64,000 bases of DNA from Daedaleopsis sinensis (GCA_033807695.1 CM066302.1:1-64000); one strand, 5' to 3'; counted from the stretch's first letter, positions 9,580 through 20,990 are shown. Notes: a model not told the origin generated them from the sequence alone. A program made the numbers and translations.

Positions 9580-11067
9580 CCTGTGTCTGCCCAATTCAGA
9601 TTAATTATTGTTTTTTGCCGGTAGCACGAAAGAGGACCCGCCATTCCCGCTCCCTCCCCTCCCTTCGGGGGGTCCCCCAAGCCGGGAGCGCTCAGGCAGG
9701 CACACTAAAGCCTCGATCGCGCGTTCTCTACGTTCTCAGCCGAGAGCCGAGATCCGAGACACCGAGGTCCGAGACACGAGGCCCGAGGCACGAGGCCCGA
9801 GGCCCGAGACCAGACAGCCGAGAGCCGAGCAGCCTAACCCTCTAACGCCTAACCGCTAACGCCTAACCACAACCCTAACCGCTAACCCTCACCCTAACGT
9901 CGAGGAGGGTGAAGGCTTTGGCTACAGCATGTCACACGCTCCAAATTGTGCATTTTCCCAGTGCAGGAATCACCAGCTGGCTTAAATTAGTCAAAAAACC
10001 CATATTAATGGCTATAAATACTAGAGAAATAGATTCCTTCACCTGTGTGAGTTGAAATGCACTGGTCCTGCAGCCTGATAAACACCCCAAATTCAGTACC
10101 TTTTGAATGAGCCATGTCTCATCTTGTTTCAAGCATATTTGGGGGTTGTACATATATATCTACTCCACAGCTAAATAAAACACCCTATTTTACGACTGCG
10201 GTGTGGTAAGATGTAGTTTTCTGACCAACTGACTTGATGAAAATTACATCGTCCCTCAGGATACTATTTCGTGGGTGCATGGTCACAGTATACACCTATT
10301 CTGATTGTAATTCAAGCTGTGCCCAATTCGATTGGGTCCTGACAAGATGAAGTCTAAATTAGCATAGTAAAAGTGTTTGCGGTGTGCGGGATGTTGAATT
10401 TTGATTATATCTCAGTTTGTCCCTCAGATCATGAAAGTAGACCGTAATGCTGACCTGACAAGCATACTCCCATGTGGATCAAGAAAAAACTCAGTTCGAT
10501 TAGCCCTCCGCAATATCCATAGCCTTTCCCGCACAAAAAGAAGGCGTTATATTGGTATCTGGAAGGCCAGCCACAAAATTCCGGTTTGTCCCTTAGGTCT
10601 GGGTGGAGGAAATTCAGGGGATTCCGACAAGCCCACACTCGCCCTGATCGGGCCAGAACTCAATTTGATTGGGATATATCAATTCTAGACCCGGCAATGG
10701 CCATTGCTGCAGAGTTATGCGGTAAAGATTGGCTCATAGAATGTGACACAGACATGCTACTCCGGATCGTCCCTTAGTTCCATGATCGTGTGGTTCTTGG
10801 CAGTGCAGAAATTAAGGTTTGGAGCCACTCCTCCCAAATTCCAGTTCGATTAGCACTTGCCATCAAACTCGTTGGCCACTAGCCTGTCATTGGACTACAG
10901 GTCCTGCAGCTCTAGCATTTGTTGTTTCCCACGGTCATGTGGTTTCTGTAACGGTTTGTTCAGACACCTGGGTATATGCTCAAAAAGTTTCAGAGCTTTT
11001 GTGCATATATTGAGCCCGTGATCGCCGTTTGTAACGGTACGTGCTTTTCAGGAAATACTAATGCTAG
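9580..11067 (+). repeat. Subtelomeric module, copy 3
   Basis: Third copy, same orientation, start at 9608 and terminal ACTAATGCTAG at 11057-11067. The minisatellite is the shortest of the three. The boxes (two reading TCGTCCC) lie at 10249, 10417, 10586 and 10767, again 168/169/181 bp apart. The helicase gene to its right reads into this copy and takes its stop codon from it. Confidence 0.9.
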
Positions 11068-14000
11068 GTGTTTTATGCGCCGAAGCATCACCCTGCTGGG
11101 TGTTCTTGGGAGCGGAGGAATCGTTCGCGGATGGGGTGCCCGCAGCGGCGGCGGCGTCCTTCAGAGCTTTGTTCCGGGCCCGAGTCTCCTTGCCCTTCGC
11201 GGAAGCCAATTGCTTCCTGGCAGTCATCACCGCGGCCTGCTCCTCCGGGCTGAGGAGAGCGAAAGCGGCTTTCTCGGCAGCCTTCTTGGCCCTCCCACTG
11301 ACGGCCGATGATGTCTTCGTACTGGCTGTGGGCTGTCGAGAGGTGGACTGAGAAGCGGAGGCCGATCGATCCCGGTGATCGTCCGAGTCGGAGTCGACGA
11401 CGCTGGCGGACTTGGGAACCTTACGAGACTTGGCGGGGTTTTGACTCGTCTTGTCAGCGTCGTCATGTTGACCGGCGTTGCCGTCAGCGGGAGGGTCCTT
11501 CCTCTTGCGGGACGTCCCGGAACTGGTGAGAGGAGGATAGTTGGTGCGGGCGCTGGGCCGGGAAATCCGAGTACGGCCGCGGCCGCTAACCGACGACTCT
11601 GCCCCACGAGCACGGCCGCGTCCACGTCCACGCCCCCGAGAGGCGCTGTCGGGTTCGTGGTTGTCGTTGTCCTCTGGGTCGGTGTCCGGCTCCATGTCCT
11701 CCTCCGGAACCGTGAACGCTCGTTCTACGCACCCAAGTTCAGTCTAAGTCCGAGAAAACAATCGAAGAGCACTTACTCATCTTCATCGAGGCCTCGACAA
11801 AGGCGGCGTGCATGAGACCTTTATCGAACGAGATATTATTGAGGAAAACGTCGGATGATCGGCGGCCGATGAGTCTGTACACATGGACTTGTTTGGGCTG
11901 TGGCTGCCGCCACACTCGTCCGATCAGTTGCGCGTCTTCCTGTGCCGACCACAGCGTGTCCTGAATATACATAGAACATCAGTAATGCCAACGCTCTGAA
12001 TAAGCGAGAAGACGTACGACAATGATCATAATGTTGGCACATGCGATGTTGAGTCCAACCATCCCGACACCGGAAAGGAGGAGGACGCGGCAATTCGGGT
12101 CAGTCTTGAAGCGACGGAGGGCCTCCGTGCGCGCATGAGGCGTCTTGGAGCCGTGGATCTCGGCGAAGTTGATGTTGGCCTCCTCGAACGCCTGACGAAA
12201 TGGTGAGCAACGCCTCCCTCTGGAACCCGCGAACGTACCTTCGCGACGATCCAGTTGTTTTTGGGAAATGCGAGGTAGACGACAATGCGGTCGGGCCCGC
12301 ACTTCTCGTCCTGCACGATAGTATGCACGGGAGGGCTGCCGTCCTCCTGTGGTAAGTAATCCGGGTGAGTCGCGAGCGTATTCGTAGAGGCATCGGATAC
12401 CGTGAGTGGAGGAAGCCCAGGAGCGCTGAGATGATGCAAGACAAGGGTAAGCATGGCGCTGATTTTGGTGGAGGGATCGTCGCGGTAGAGTTGTCCCGCT
12501 GGCCAGTCAGCCTCGCCGTTGTAACCCAGAATGGAATGGAGGAGAGCCTGGCGGATTCCGAGATAGAAGGCCTGCCAAGATAAGTTATCAGCACAGATCC
12601 CCAATTGCACATGACCAGTACGCGCGCGACAGGACGTCCGAGACGTCCACGCACACAGCGAGTGTGCAGGCTGCATACATAGGCTCGAGGAGGCTGGAAG
12701 CCGGTCAATCGCCCGCGGGCGCGCGTCGACGGACGTCTCAGACGTCCGGCAACGCCATGCGGTTACAGCTGGGACGGGGAGGCGGGACCTGTACGGACGT
12801 CGTGGACGTCGACGGCGTGACTTGCGAGGACTGGAGGCTGGAAGCCCGGTCAATCGCCCTCGTGCGCGCGTCGACGGACGTCTTAGACGTCCGGCGACGG
12901 CATGCGGTTACAGCGGCGAAAGAGAGGCGGGACCTGTACGGACGTCGTGGACGTCGATGGCGTGACTCGGCAGGACTGGAGGCTGGAAGCCTCGTCAATC
13001 GCCCTCGTGCTGCGTCGACGGACGTCTCAGACGTCCGTCGACGGCATGTGGGTACACCTGCGAAAGCGACGGCGAGCAAGTCGTCGACGTCGACGGCGTG
13101 ATTCGCCGGGGCCATACGCACGTCACCAATGTCCGCAGGGTGCATGTGCCAGAGGCCGGCGTCGTAGACGTCCAACACCGTTCCTCAACAGAACGAGGGG
13201 CGCTACAGCGTGCGTCACCAGTGATCAGGCACGGCCACGACGCGCAAGATCTGCGACGGCCACAACGTCGGGCTCAGCATGTACGGAGACGCGGACTGAG
13301 CATGTATGCAGATCCGAGTCTGCGTCTGCGTACATGCCGAGCGGACATGGGAGACTAAGCGGGTGCCGCACAGAACGTCCACGACGCCCAATGACCCACG
13401 CTCACACTCGGGCGGACACCATACGAGAACTTCATGCTAGTACTCACCTGAAGATTCTTGGTCGTGACACCCTCGCTCGCGATCTCCTCCGCGAGCAGGT
13501 TTTGAACGCGATGCTCCGCTGCCGTGAGTTCGAGCAGGAGTGCATATTCACGATACCGCTCCAGCCCGGAGATGGGACGTCCGAGCCAGTCGAGGGAGTT
13601 GATCGTCCGCCGGATGAGAACGAGCTTGAAACCCGCCCGAATCGCCTCGATCCACCTCGCAAGGATCTCCTTGTAGTCCTTGCGCTCCTCGCCCTCAGTT
13701 TTGTGCCCGTTGACGAGAGCGCGAGCGAGTTTGATCTCGCCCTCGCCCTCCTTGCGGAGTGTTCGTTCCCGGCGGACTTCGCGTTCCAGGGACTTCCGGT
13801 GGTTCTCCATGACGGTGGTACCTTCTATGAACTTCTGAAGACCCAGGAATCGCCCGATGTTGCAGAGATCCTGGATGAAATAGATACTCATCAACATCGG
13901 TGATGAGCGAGTTGGGTAGTCTAGGTACCTACCTGCGGGGAAGTCATGATCGGCGTCGCCGTCATCGCGACCGTCATCGCGGACCGGTGTCGCAGCTCCG

Positions 14001-16897
14001 TGCACGCTAGGTTAGCCGTGTTGAGGGTCCGTATTTGATGAGCCTCGTCGAGGATAAAGACACCGTAGTTGCGGCCGGACGCGAACAAAGTTGCTTTGTC
14101 GTCGGCGTTCTCGACGCGGCGGCACAGTTCTAGACGTTCGGTTCGACTGTCGCTCGAGGTCGGAATCCTGAAGTATTGCTCCGCATCCGATTTGAGTGCC
14201 TGTGTGATGATCAGTACACAGACGGCAGAGACTGAAGTGAGGAACATACGGCGATGCTAACGAGGATGATTCGGTGGTGCATGGGCGAGTCGAAGAGCGT
14301 GTCCCAGATCTTCCAGTGCTCTGCGCGACTCTGCGAGTTGAACGCCTGGAGGTATGGCACGACACTAAACCATTTGGGCTTTATGAACCGCTGAATCTCG
14401 GACATCCATTGCTGGATGAGGCCGACCGGCGCGACGATGATGTGCGGACGGTCAGGCAGGTTGCCGCCAGGGCCGCCAGGAAACTTCGCGTCGGCTGGGT
14501 GCAACGTTCAACACAGCAGCAAATGAAGCAAATCGAGTGGACGTACCGAATGCCCCGGGGAAGCCTTTACCTTGATTTCCGGGCTTCTCGTGGTACGCGA
14601 GGTACATCGCGTACATCGCGATGAGAGCGAGCCCTTGGGCGGTCTTGCCCACGCCGACCTCGTCCATCAGCAGAATGGGCATGGCCTGCATCAAGTTCTC
14701 AATCATACGAAGGAGCCCGACCTTCTGATGCCAATGTAGAACGAGATCCCGCGCCTGATCGCCATCGAGAACCGCCCGGCCCTCGGGAGTCCAAGGCGTC
14801 GTGAGGCCGTCTGGATCTACTTTCAGGTTGAAGCCCGGGATGATCCCGTCCGCGCCGAGTCCAAGGAGCCTGTTGACGACGTCGATTGCGCACTGCGAGA
14901 ACTTCTCAGTGCCTTCGGCCCACTGGATCGCTTCAGTCGGGGTGGGGAGCACTGCCTCCCGCTGCTCTTCGTCAGTCGCAGCCAGAGAGTCGTCGATAGC
15001 TTGAAGGACGGAGTCAACGTCGTTGGCGGTCGGAAGCTGCGTGAGGGCATCGCGGAATAACGGCGAGAGTTCTATCATGCGGTCAGACTGGTTTCAGAAC
15101 GTTCGTGCGATATGCGAGAACGTACTACTGTTCATGATCGCCGGCCCGCGCTTCAGCACCGTGGCATGCATCTCGTCGAGTTGCTCCTTGTACTCGGCGC
15201 ATCGAGCCTTGCGCGACTTGTCCTTGAAGAGAGAGAGCCTCCCGAGTAAGTTCTGCGTGTCCCGGAGGTATGCCCGGATGAGCACAGGGGTGAAATCACC
15301 CTTCTGGAGCGCTATTGCGAAGATGAGAATGTGACTGGATTGCGTACGAAAGTACTCACCAGCGTATGACTGGTCCACCTTAGTCTGGAGGGTGTTGACC
15401 GACGAAATTCGCCCGCGTAGGACCTTGCGGTACCGATTGAAGGAGAGCGAGGTAATGCAGCGCAGAAAGCGCAACACCTCCGGCAGCGGGAGTGTGTCCT
15501 CGATTAAGCTCTCCTTACCGAAAAGTCGGATGGCCATCTCCGGATAGGCCATGGCGACGAGACTGTCGTCCATGCCACCAATCTAGAGGGGTTATCAGTT
15601 GGAGGAGGAGAGAAGAGGAGAGGACTGGCGCACCGTGTTGCCAGTTTCACTATTTGCGGCGAGAAAGTACACGTCGCGCTTGGCCTTGATCATGCACTCG
15701 TCGAATATGGTGTTGACGTCCCACAGCCGCCACTGGCCGGCGAACCACTCGGCGAGGGCCTGGCGACCGACTTCGTCGTACGCGGTGCGACCCTCGGGGT
15801 CCCCTGGGAGCGAGAACTCAAGACGATCGCGGGGATTAGTGATGGCGATGTAACGTCTGACAAACGCCTTGACCGCGGCGTGCTTATCGGGGGTCATACC
15901 GGCGGACTCGGGCGTCGAATAGTCGGACCAGGGAGGATGGTCGCGGCCGGTGATGTCGATCCATTCGTCGTAGAACCACGGCGCAGCGTTGTTGATGGGA
16001 TCAGGGCCCGACATCGCGAAGTCGAGCATGGTGGGGGCGATAGGGACTGGAGCCATGGTGGATGTGCGTAGAGGGGATTGGAGGGGGAGCGGGAACTCGC
16101 CCGCCGTGGACGCCTCCTCTATAAGGACTTGGGGAGATGGCAATCGGGCATCGCTCCCGCCCACCGCATGTTTCCCGATCACGCTAGCGATTTTATTGCT
16201 GATCTGGTTCCACTTGATCGGAGCGTCTCTGTGCCACAAAACAAGTTGATTAGTATAGAGGACCTGGGCTGCGATATGATTGGACGATGCTCACCCCGGC
16301 TGAGCACGACGACCTCTATGCCGAATGCGGCACAACCGACAGTGAAGCAAACCCGCGGGCCAAGTGCGCACGCGGAGCCGAACGTTGCAGACGCTCCGTG
16401 GCTGACTGAGACAGGGGCGGGGTACAAACTGACGTCGGCGCGGGTCAGAGTACTCTGGAAGATGTATAAAATATGAGCCGCGTCCAATAATAATCCAGTC
16501 CACACTTACGGAGCAGATCTGTACCTGGTAGAGAACGGGAGAGCGCAGGTGTGTCGGTAAAGCACGGCCGGATATCCGGATCCAGCATCGGGGCGGCTGT
16601 GACGCCATCCCTGGGAAAGCGTTCAGTATAGATCATCGGCTAGAAGGGCCTTGATCGATATGGTGAGCGCACACACCATTGCGTTTGTATCCGGCGGAAG
16701 TTCTCGCAATCCGCGTCCGTGAATAATCCCGAGTGGCCTCGTAATCTTACAGACCTTAAAACGTTGTCAGAAATCAACGTTGGATGCCTAGTAGTGGGGC
16801 GTACCGATTCGAATAATATACACAATATCGCACTATCCAATCTGTATTGTCCTTGATGAGTGGTGAGAATGTCATTCTCAAGGCCATCTTGAGCCAA
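11048..16897 (-). CDS. SNF2-type telomere-linked helicase, C-terminus truncated
   Basis: Multi-exon minus-strand gene. Motifs in order: Walker A LLMDEVGVGKT at about 14665, motif Ia PHIIVAPVGLIQQW at about 14430, DEAH box FILDEAHQI at about 14045, motif III VAMTATP at about 13950, linker LIRRTINSLDWLGRP at about 13605, motif V VLLLSGVGMVGLN at about 12065, motif VI QEDAQLIGRVWRQ at about 11930. These define a superfamily 2, SNF2-like ATPase. Clear exons are 11048-11724, 11777-11960, 12016-12191, 12239-12571, 13448-13870, 13933-14199 and 14250-~14500; their junctions keep frame. N-terminal exons are less certain (start perhaps 16897 or 16239). The last ~215 residues are charged and Arg/Gly/Ser-rich; the final HKTPSISIS and stop come from module copy 3, so the native C-terminus is lost. 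Function is inferred as DNA-translocating ATPase. Fungal telomere-linked helicases are usually RecQ-like; this is not. Confidence 0.82.
12660..13110. repeat. ~140 bp minisatellite inside a helicase intron
   Basis: Three to four tandem units of about 125-145 bp fill the 876 bp intron at 12572-13447, many times longer than the gene's other introns (50-60 bp). Each unit starts GGAGGCTGGAAGCC, then carries GTCGACGGACGTCT(C/T)AGACGTCC and, about 50 bp later, GGACGTCGTGGACGTCGA. Units start at about 12690, 12831 and 12977; a decayed fourth follows at about 13100. The internal GACGTC pairs are perfect or near-perfect dyads. Confidence 0.85.
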
Positions 16898-17190
16898 GAA
16901 ATAACTCTACACGGGGTAAGCAGATGCTAGAGGATCTCATAATCAGATTGCGTACCTTGAAGACCCTTGAACAATTGCTAGTCGACGTCAGCAATCCGCG
17001 CGTTAACACAGTTTAGCAATGGCTGGCATTGGCAATCGTACCTTCTCGCATTTCGCGTGTGTCGGTCTCGGTCCTCAGGCCTCAGGCTTGATGCTTGATG
17101 AGAGCATGAGAGAGGCAGACGGACGCGTCGAACACGGTTGCCAAGCGCGGACACGTGATCGCGAGTAGCCGTAACCCGGTCGCACGGCCA
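16898..17190. other. Upstream region of the helicase gene
   Basis: About 300 bp between the most distal plausible helicase exon and the next plus-strand coding-like stretch. No recognised gene; presumably promoter sequence of one or both. Confidence 0.35.
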
Positions 17191-17192
17191 AA

Positions 17193-17660
17193 TATGGGTT
17201 GCACGCCATTTACTGCTTGCACACCCCTCCTCCTCTTGTCCGCTACCTCCTCCACAACCTTGGGCGCACTACTATCCCACCAACGACACACAACCGACGA
17301 CGGTAGTCATACAGTGTTCAGTTCGGAGCTTCGTCGATTCGCCGTGAGTTCTTCCGCATCGATGAGTCCCATGTTCAAATCGCCACTCTCTTATCCTCGT
17401 TACTCCATCCCACATACCTCGACAATCACAGACTACTAACCCTTTCTTTCAGCCTCTTTACACGCCGCACTACACACACCGGACGTCTCCCACGTCCCAC
17501 GAGCCCAAGTGCTCATCACATTGTCGTACGCCGCCCCGCCCGCCTTGTATAAAGCAGCGTGCAGTCTGCGACGCCTCCGCGCGTCCCGGAACTACCTCCT
17601 CGCTACTGCCCGGCAGTCTACCTTCGCACTGGACCGCCACATCCCGCCGTCTATGACGCC
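17193..17660 (+). CDS. Possible small two-exon gene, unknown
   Basis: An ATG at 17193 opens a 50-residue exon beginning MGCTPFTACTPLLLLSATSS, which is hydrophobic and signal-like. A good intron follows: donor GTGAGT at about 17344, branch-like CTACTAAC and acceptor TTTCTTTCAG near 17454. The next exon stays open to about 17654 but is Pro/Ser/Arg-rich and unconvincing. The splice signals are the best evidence; the function is unknown and the gene may be spurious. Confidence 0.2.
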
Positions 17661-17762
17661 TGCCTCCCCTCGCTGTCTGCCGTCACCCTGTCCTCAGCTC
17701 ACTGTCTCAGTCGCCGCCTCTAGAACACCCTGATCTGTCACGGCGCTGGTGGTCTACGAGGC

Positions 17763-18656
17763 ATGAACGTCGTAGACGCTGTGAGGCCACTTCCACCCTC
17801 CGTACTGGCCGCCCCTACCGCCATCTGCCGCTGCCGCTCCTCCTCCCCAAACCTGTCTTCAACTTCTTCCGCCACAATGTTCACCGCCTCGCAAACGAAC
17901 CGCGTAAACGTTGACGCGTCCTACAAGGTTTCATTGTTCGACTCCGCCGACTCTGTGCTCTCCGTCGGCAACCCGAACCCGTATTCTGTGCTTGACTTCG
18001 GATCGTTCACGACAGACGACCTCGCCATTCCGTTCCCGGTATCACTCTCAGACGACGCTTTAGCCTCCGAATACCGTTCTAATGTCGTGCGCGACGTCTT
18101 CCTCACGCGCTCGCGATCCATGTCGCAATCCTGCAACCCTGTTGTCACCGAACCCCCTTCAGGCTGTGTACTCGACGTAGTCGGCGTGGTCTCCCTCCCC
18201 TTCTTGCCATCAGACGTCGTGTACGTCGTCTCACCCGCATCGCGCCCCATGATACCTTGGTACCTCGCCCTGGACCTACGCAGAGCCTGGATGGTATCCG
18301 CTGCGTGTCTCCTCTCCACTCTCTGTCGCCCTCGTCCTCGACCCGTTCGTTATAATTCTCGCCCCACAGAAACACGTCCGCGCGCGCCCAGTTCCGACCC
18401 AAGAACTCCTGCGTCCATCATGGAAACTTGGACGTCCGCGACGTCCATCGCCCGCCTCCAAGCCAGACCAGCGCCGTTTCGGAGGCAACTACTCGCTCGT
18501 GCCCAGACGGCCCTCTGTCGACTTCTGCTCCTTGCGCTTAGCCTCCGGTGGCCATCAACGGACGTCCGCGACGCCCCCTACCCGCGACGCACTTACCCAC
18601 CGTGCTCCCCGTCCGCAACCCGCTCTACGCGCAACGGCGTTCGACTCTCGCTCTGA
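17763..18656. other. Ambiguous open region, both strands
   Basis: A 297-residue plus frame and a 132-residue minus frame (17921-18319) overlap. The minus frame reads TTYTTSDGKK and TTPTTSSTQPEGG, resembling the Thr/Ser spacers of the degenerate helicase-like genes to its right, so it may be a low-complexity exon of that family. GACGTC pairs occur at 18431 and about 18211. Neither strand has a recognisable domain. Confidence 0.3.
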
Positions 18657-18796
18657 CCCCCACATCCAAGTCTTTCACCCCCATGTTTGGTGAGCTGCAT
18701 AGCTCAGTCGTCATTTCTAATGCTAACGCCAGCTTATACACTAAATCAGACTCGGATCAACGTCAATTCGCTCCCTCGTGGCTCCAACGGCCGCGC

Positions 18797-19894
18797 CTAC
18801 ATTCCAGCCCCACTCTCCTCCTCCTCGCGTCCCGCATCCCCTAACCGCCCCTTGAGGTACGTGTCGTACTCCAAAACCTTCTGCGACGATCTCAATCCAA
18901 CCGTGTCCATTAAGAGGACAGGAGGTGCGGAGCGCAGTGCGTTGTCCAGCATGCGGAGGAGACCACCCGGGTGCCAAGTCATGCCCTTCTCCCCGCCTTG
19001 CGCATCTCCAGTGGACGTCGAAGACGTCGCCTGCTCTCCCGATCCGCGCCCGCCCGCAACGTCGCCTTCCGTGTCGAACCCGTACGTCGAAGACGTCCCC
19101 TGCTTTGCTGCTTCGCTTACTCCCGCCGCATCGCATTTCGCATCGAACGATGACGTCGTGGAAGTTGCCTGCCCCCCCGACTGCCCGTCTGACTTGTCCA
19201 AGGGCGCCGCCTCCGCGTCGTCGTCGAACCTGGACGTAGATGGCGCCGAGTCGCAGGCTGACTGGCTCTCCGATGTCGTGGCCCCCGCCTCTCCTTCCGC
19301 CTCGCTCTCCGATGTCGTGGCCCCCGCCTCTCCTTCCGCCTCGCTCTCCGATGTTGTAGCCCCCGCCTCTCCTTCCGAATCGCTGTCCGACGTCATACAC
19401 ATCGTCTCCGTTCGCGATCTGTCGTGTTCCACATCCCCTTCGAACGCGACTTCCGTCATCTCGCCGGTGTCAGGTCTCGTCGCCCAGTACATGACGAAGC
19501 GGTGCACCACTTCAACATCGTCAGGATTCTCGAGCACAGCGGCGAGCACAGCGGCTTCGAGGTCCTCCTCTCCGGTCTCCTCGGACACTTCTGAGGTCGC
19601 GCCGCCGCTATCGTACGCCGTCGACTCGTACATCCCGAACAGTCGCATAGCCTCTCTCTGGCCGGGGTCCAAGGGTGCGGCGAGAGTTTCGAGGTCGTCC
19701 TCCGAGATAACCGTAACAGTTTCGAGAGACGATAAGCTGGTGCCGTTCGTAGCGCGAACGTGCTCGACTTCGAGTAGCATGACGAGGTCGCGGAGGAGGA
19801 GCAGATTTGTCGCAAGCTGAGGTCCCCCTCGTCTCTCTCCTTTTATATAAGTAAGCTCTCCATTTCTCATTCCGCTGACACTAGTACTAATCAA
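18797..19894 (-). pseudogene. Degenerate SNF2-like paralogue with lost Walker A
   Basis: A 365-residue minus frame. Residues ~290-345 align by eye with the helicase gene at 11-17 kb: GGLLRMLDNALRSAPPVLLMD here against VGLLRMIENLMQAMPILLMD there. Where the intact gene has EVGVGKT this copy reads TVGLRSSQ, so the P-loop Lys-Thr is gone and ATP binding cannot be expected. The middle is acidic, with three 13-residue EAEGEAGATTSES-type repeats and Ser/Thr spacers (STSTG, TSSTYG). Without an ATPase core it is either a pseudogene or a repurposed low-complexity protein. Confidence 0.5.
19266..19382. repeat. 39 bp tandem repeat, three copies
   Basis: Units CTCTCCGATGTCGTGGCC... begin at 19266, 19305 and 19344, with a fourth diverged start at 19383. 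Being a multiple of three, they keep the minus frame open and encode a 13-residue acidic Ser/Glu/Ala repeat. Confidence 0.9.
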
Positions 19895-20106
19895 CCCGCC
19901 TGCCCGTACCGGCCGGACCGCCCACTACATCGTCTCCCGTGTCTCGGACGTCGTGGACGTCCGCCTGCGCAGCGCTCCTCCTCAGCACCGCATTCACCGC
20001 CACGTCCCGCCACGTCTCACCCCTCTACGCCCGCGACGATAGCACCGTCCCGTGTCTCGGACGTCGTGGACGTCCGCCTGCACTGCGCTCCTCATCAGCC
20101 CCTCAT

Positions 20107-20619
20107 TCATCGCCACGGGACGACAGCACCGCCGCCAGCGAGGTCTTCGACGACGCCCTCGTCCGCCGGCGTCGTGGACGTCTGAGTGCCATCTGTGCTG
20201 GCGTCAGTGGACGTGTGAACGGCATGCTGCTCTGCGTCGACGGACGTCTCCGACGTCGAGGTGGTGTCCTCCGAACGCTGGCCGCGTGTGCCCTTCTCGT
20301 CCGCCGGCGTCGTAGACGTCTGAATGCCATACGGAGAGCGCGTGACAACACCGTGCATCTCTCCGTCGACGCCTGTGGCCGACATCGGGCTGGTAGACTG
20401 GGCACCGAGGCCGAACACAATCGCCCCTGCGTCCTCGGGCGTCATGGACGGCGAGGTCTCGCGCGCTCCGTGCAAGTTGGTCCAGATGTTCGGGACGGCC
20501 TCGTCCGAAAGACAGCTCTCCGACCTTTCGCGTGTTTCTGTGCTCTCGGCTGCTGCTTCCGTTCCTTGCAATCCCTCGTTTTCTTCCTCCGAATCCGGTA
20601 TGGACTCTGTAGAATACAT
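20107..20619 (-). CDS. Low-complexity acidic ORF, possible helicase-family exon
   Basis: A 170-residue minus frame starting MYSTESIPDSEEENEG, dominated by Ser, Thr, Glu and Asp. It contains two GTQTSTTPADE repeats and TSTSETSVDAEQ, which are encoded by the paired GACGTC boxes shared with the helicase intron minisatellite. No domain is recognisable. It lies between the two degenerate helicase pieces and is probably an N-terminal or linker segment of that family, or chance openness of a repeat. Confidence 0.3.
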   Translation of the reverse strand: MYSTESIPDSEEENEGLQGTEAAAESTETRERSESCLSDEAVPNIWTNLHGARETSPSMTPEDAGAIVFGLGAQSTSPMSATGVDGEMHGVVTRSPYGIQTSTTPADEKGTRGQRSEDTTSTSETSVDAEQHAVHTSTDASTDGTQTSTTPADEGVVEDLAGGGAVVPWR

Positions 20620-20784
20620 AGATAGTTAATCGCAATCGCTGTTAGTAGTACCGCAGCAATGCTTACCGAGCGATGGTATATCCGAGCAGTCACTTGCATT
20701 GTCCGTTTCTGTGACCCCGCCGCCAGTCCGATGTGTGGCAGGCCAAGCCTCCTTCCAGTCATCGAAGTCGTCTATGACCTTCTG

Positions 20785-20990
20785 TCAGTAAAGAGTGCAG
20801 TAGGGAGACAAATACGCACCTCTGCCAGTGATGCTGGCATGTAACATTGCTTGCCTTATCCCGAGGTAGAATGCCGAAAGCTTTCTGACTGGGGGTGGAT
20901 CTATGTTCTCCGCCATCTGTTCGAGAAGTCCGACAGGTGCTGTCACGAGGGGGGGGAGGGGGAGGGGAAGGGGAAGGGGAGACATCACTT
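20785..20990 (-). pseudogene. SNF2-like fragment, motif Ia fused to post-DEAH segment
   Basis: The minus frame reads VTAPVGLLEQMAENI (compare VAPVGLIQQWMSEI, motif Ia of the intact gene). Within a few residues it continues KLSAFYLGIRQAMLHASI (compare QAFYLGIRQALLHSI, which in the intact gene follows the DEAH exons by more than 1 kb). The DEAH region has therefore been deleted. In transcription order it precedes the Walker-like piece at 18.9 kb, the reverse of the normal order, so at least two broken copies are present. Confidence 0.55.

Noticed and set aside
2170..11067. The ~1.5 kb module as a Helitron (ends in CTAG)
   Set aside because: The CTAG terminus fits CTRR, but there is no consistent TC start, no stable terminal hairpin and no A/T target context shared by the copies; RepHel is absent.
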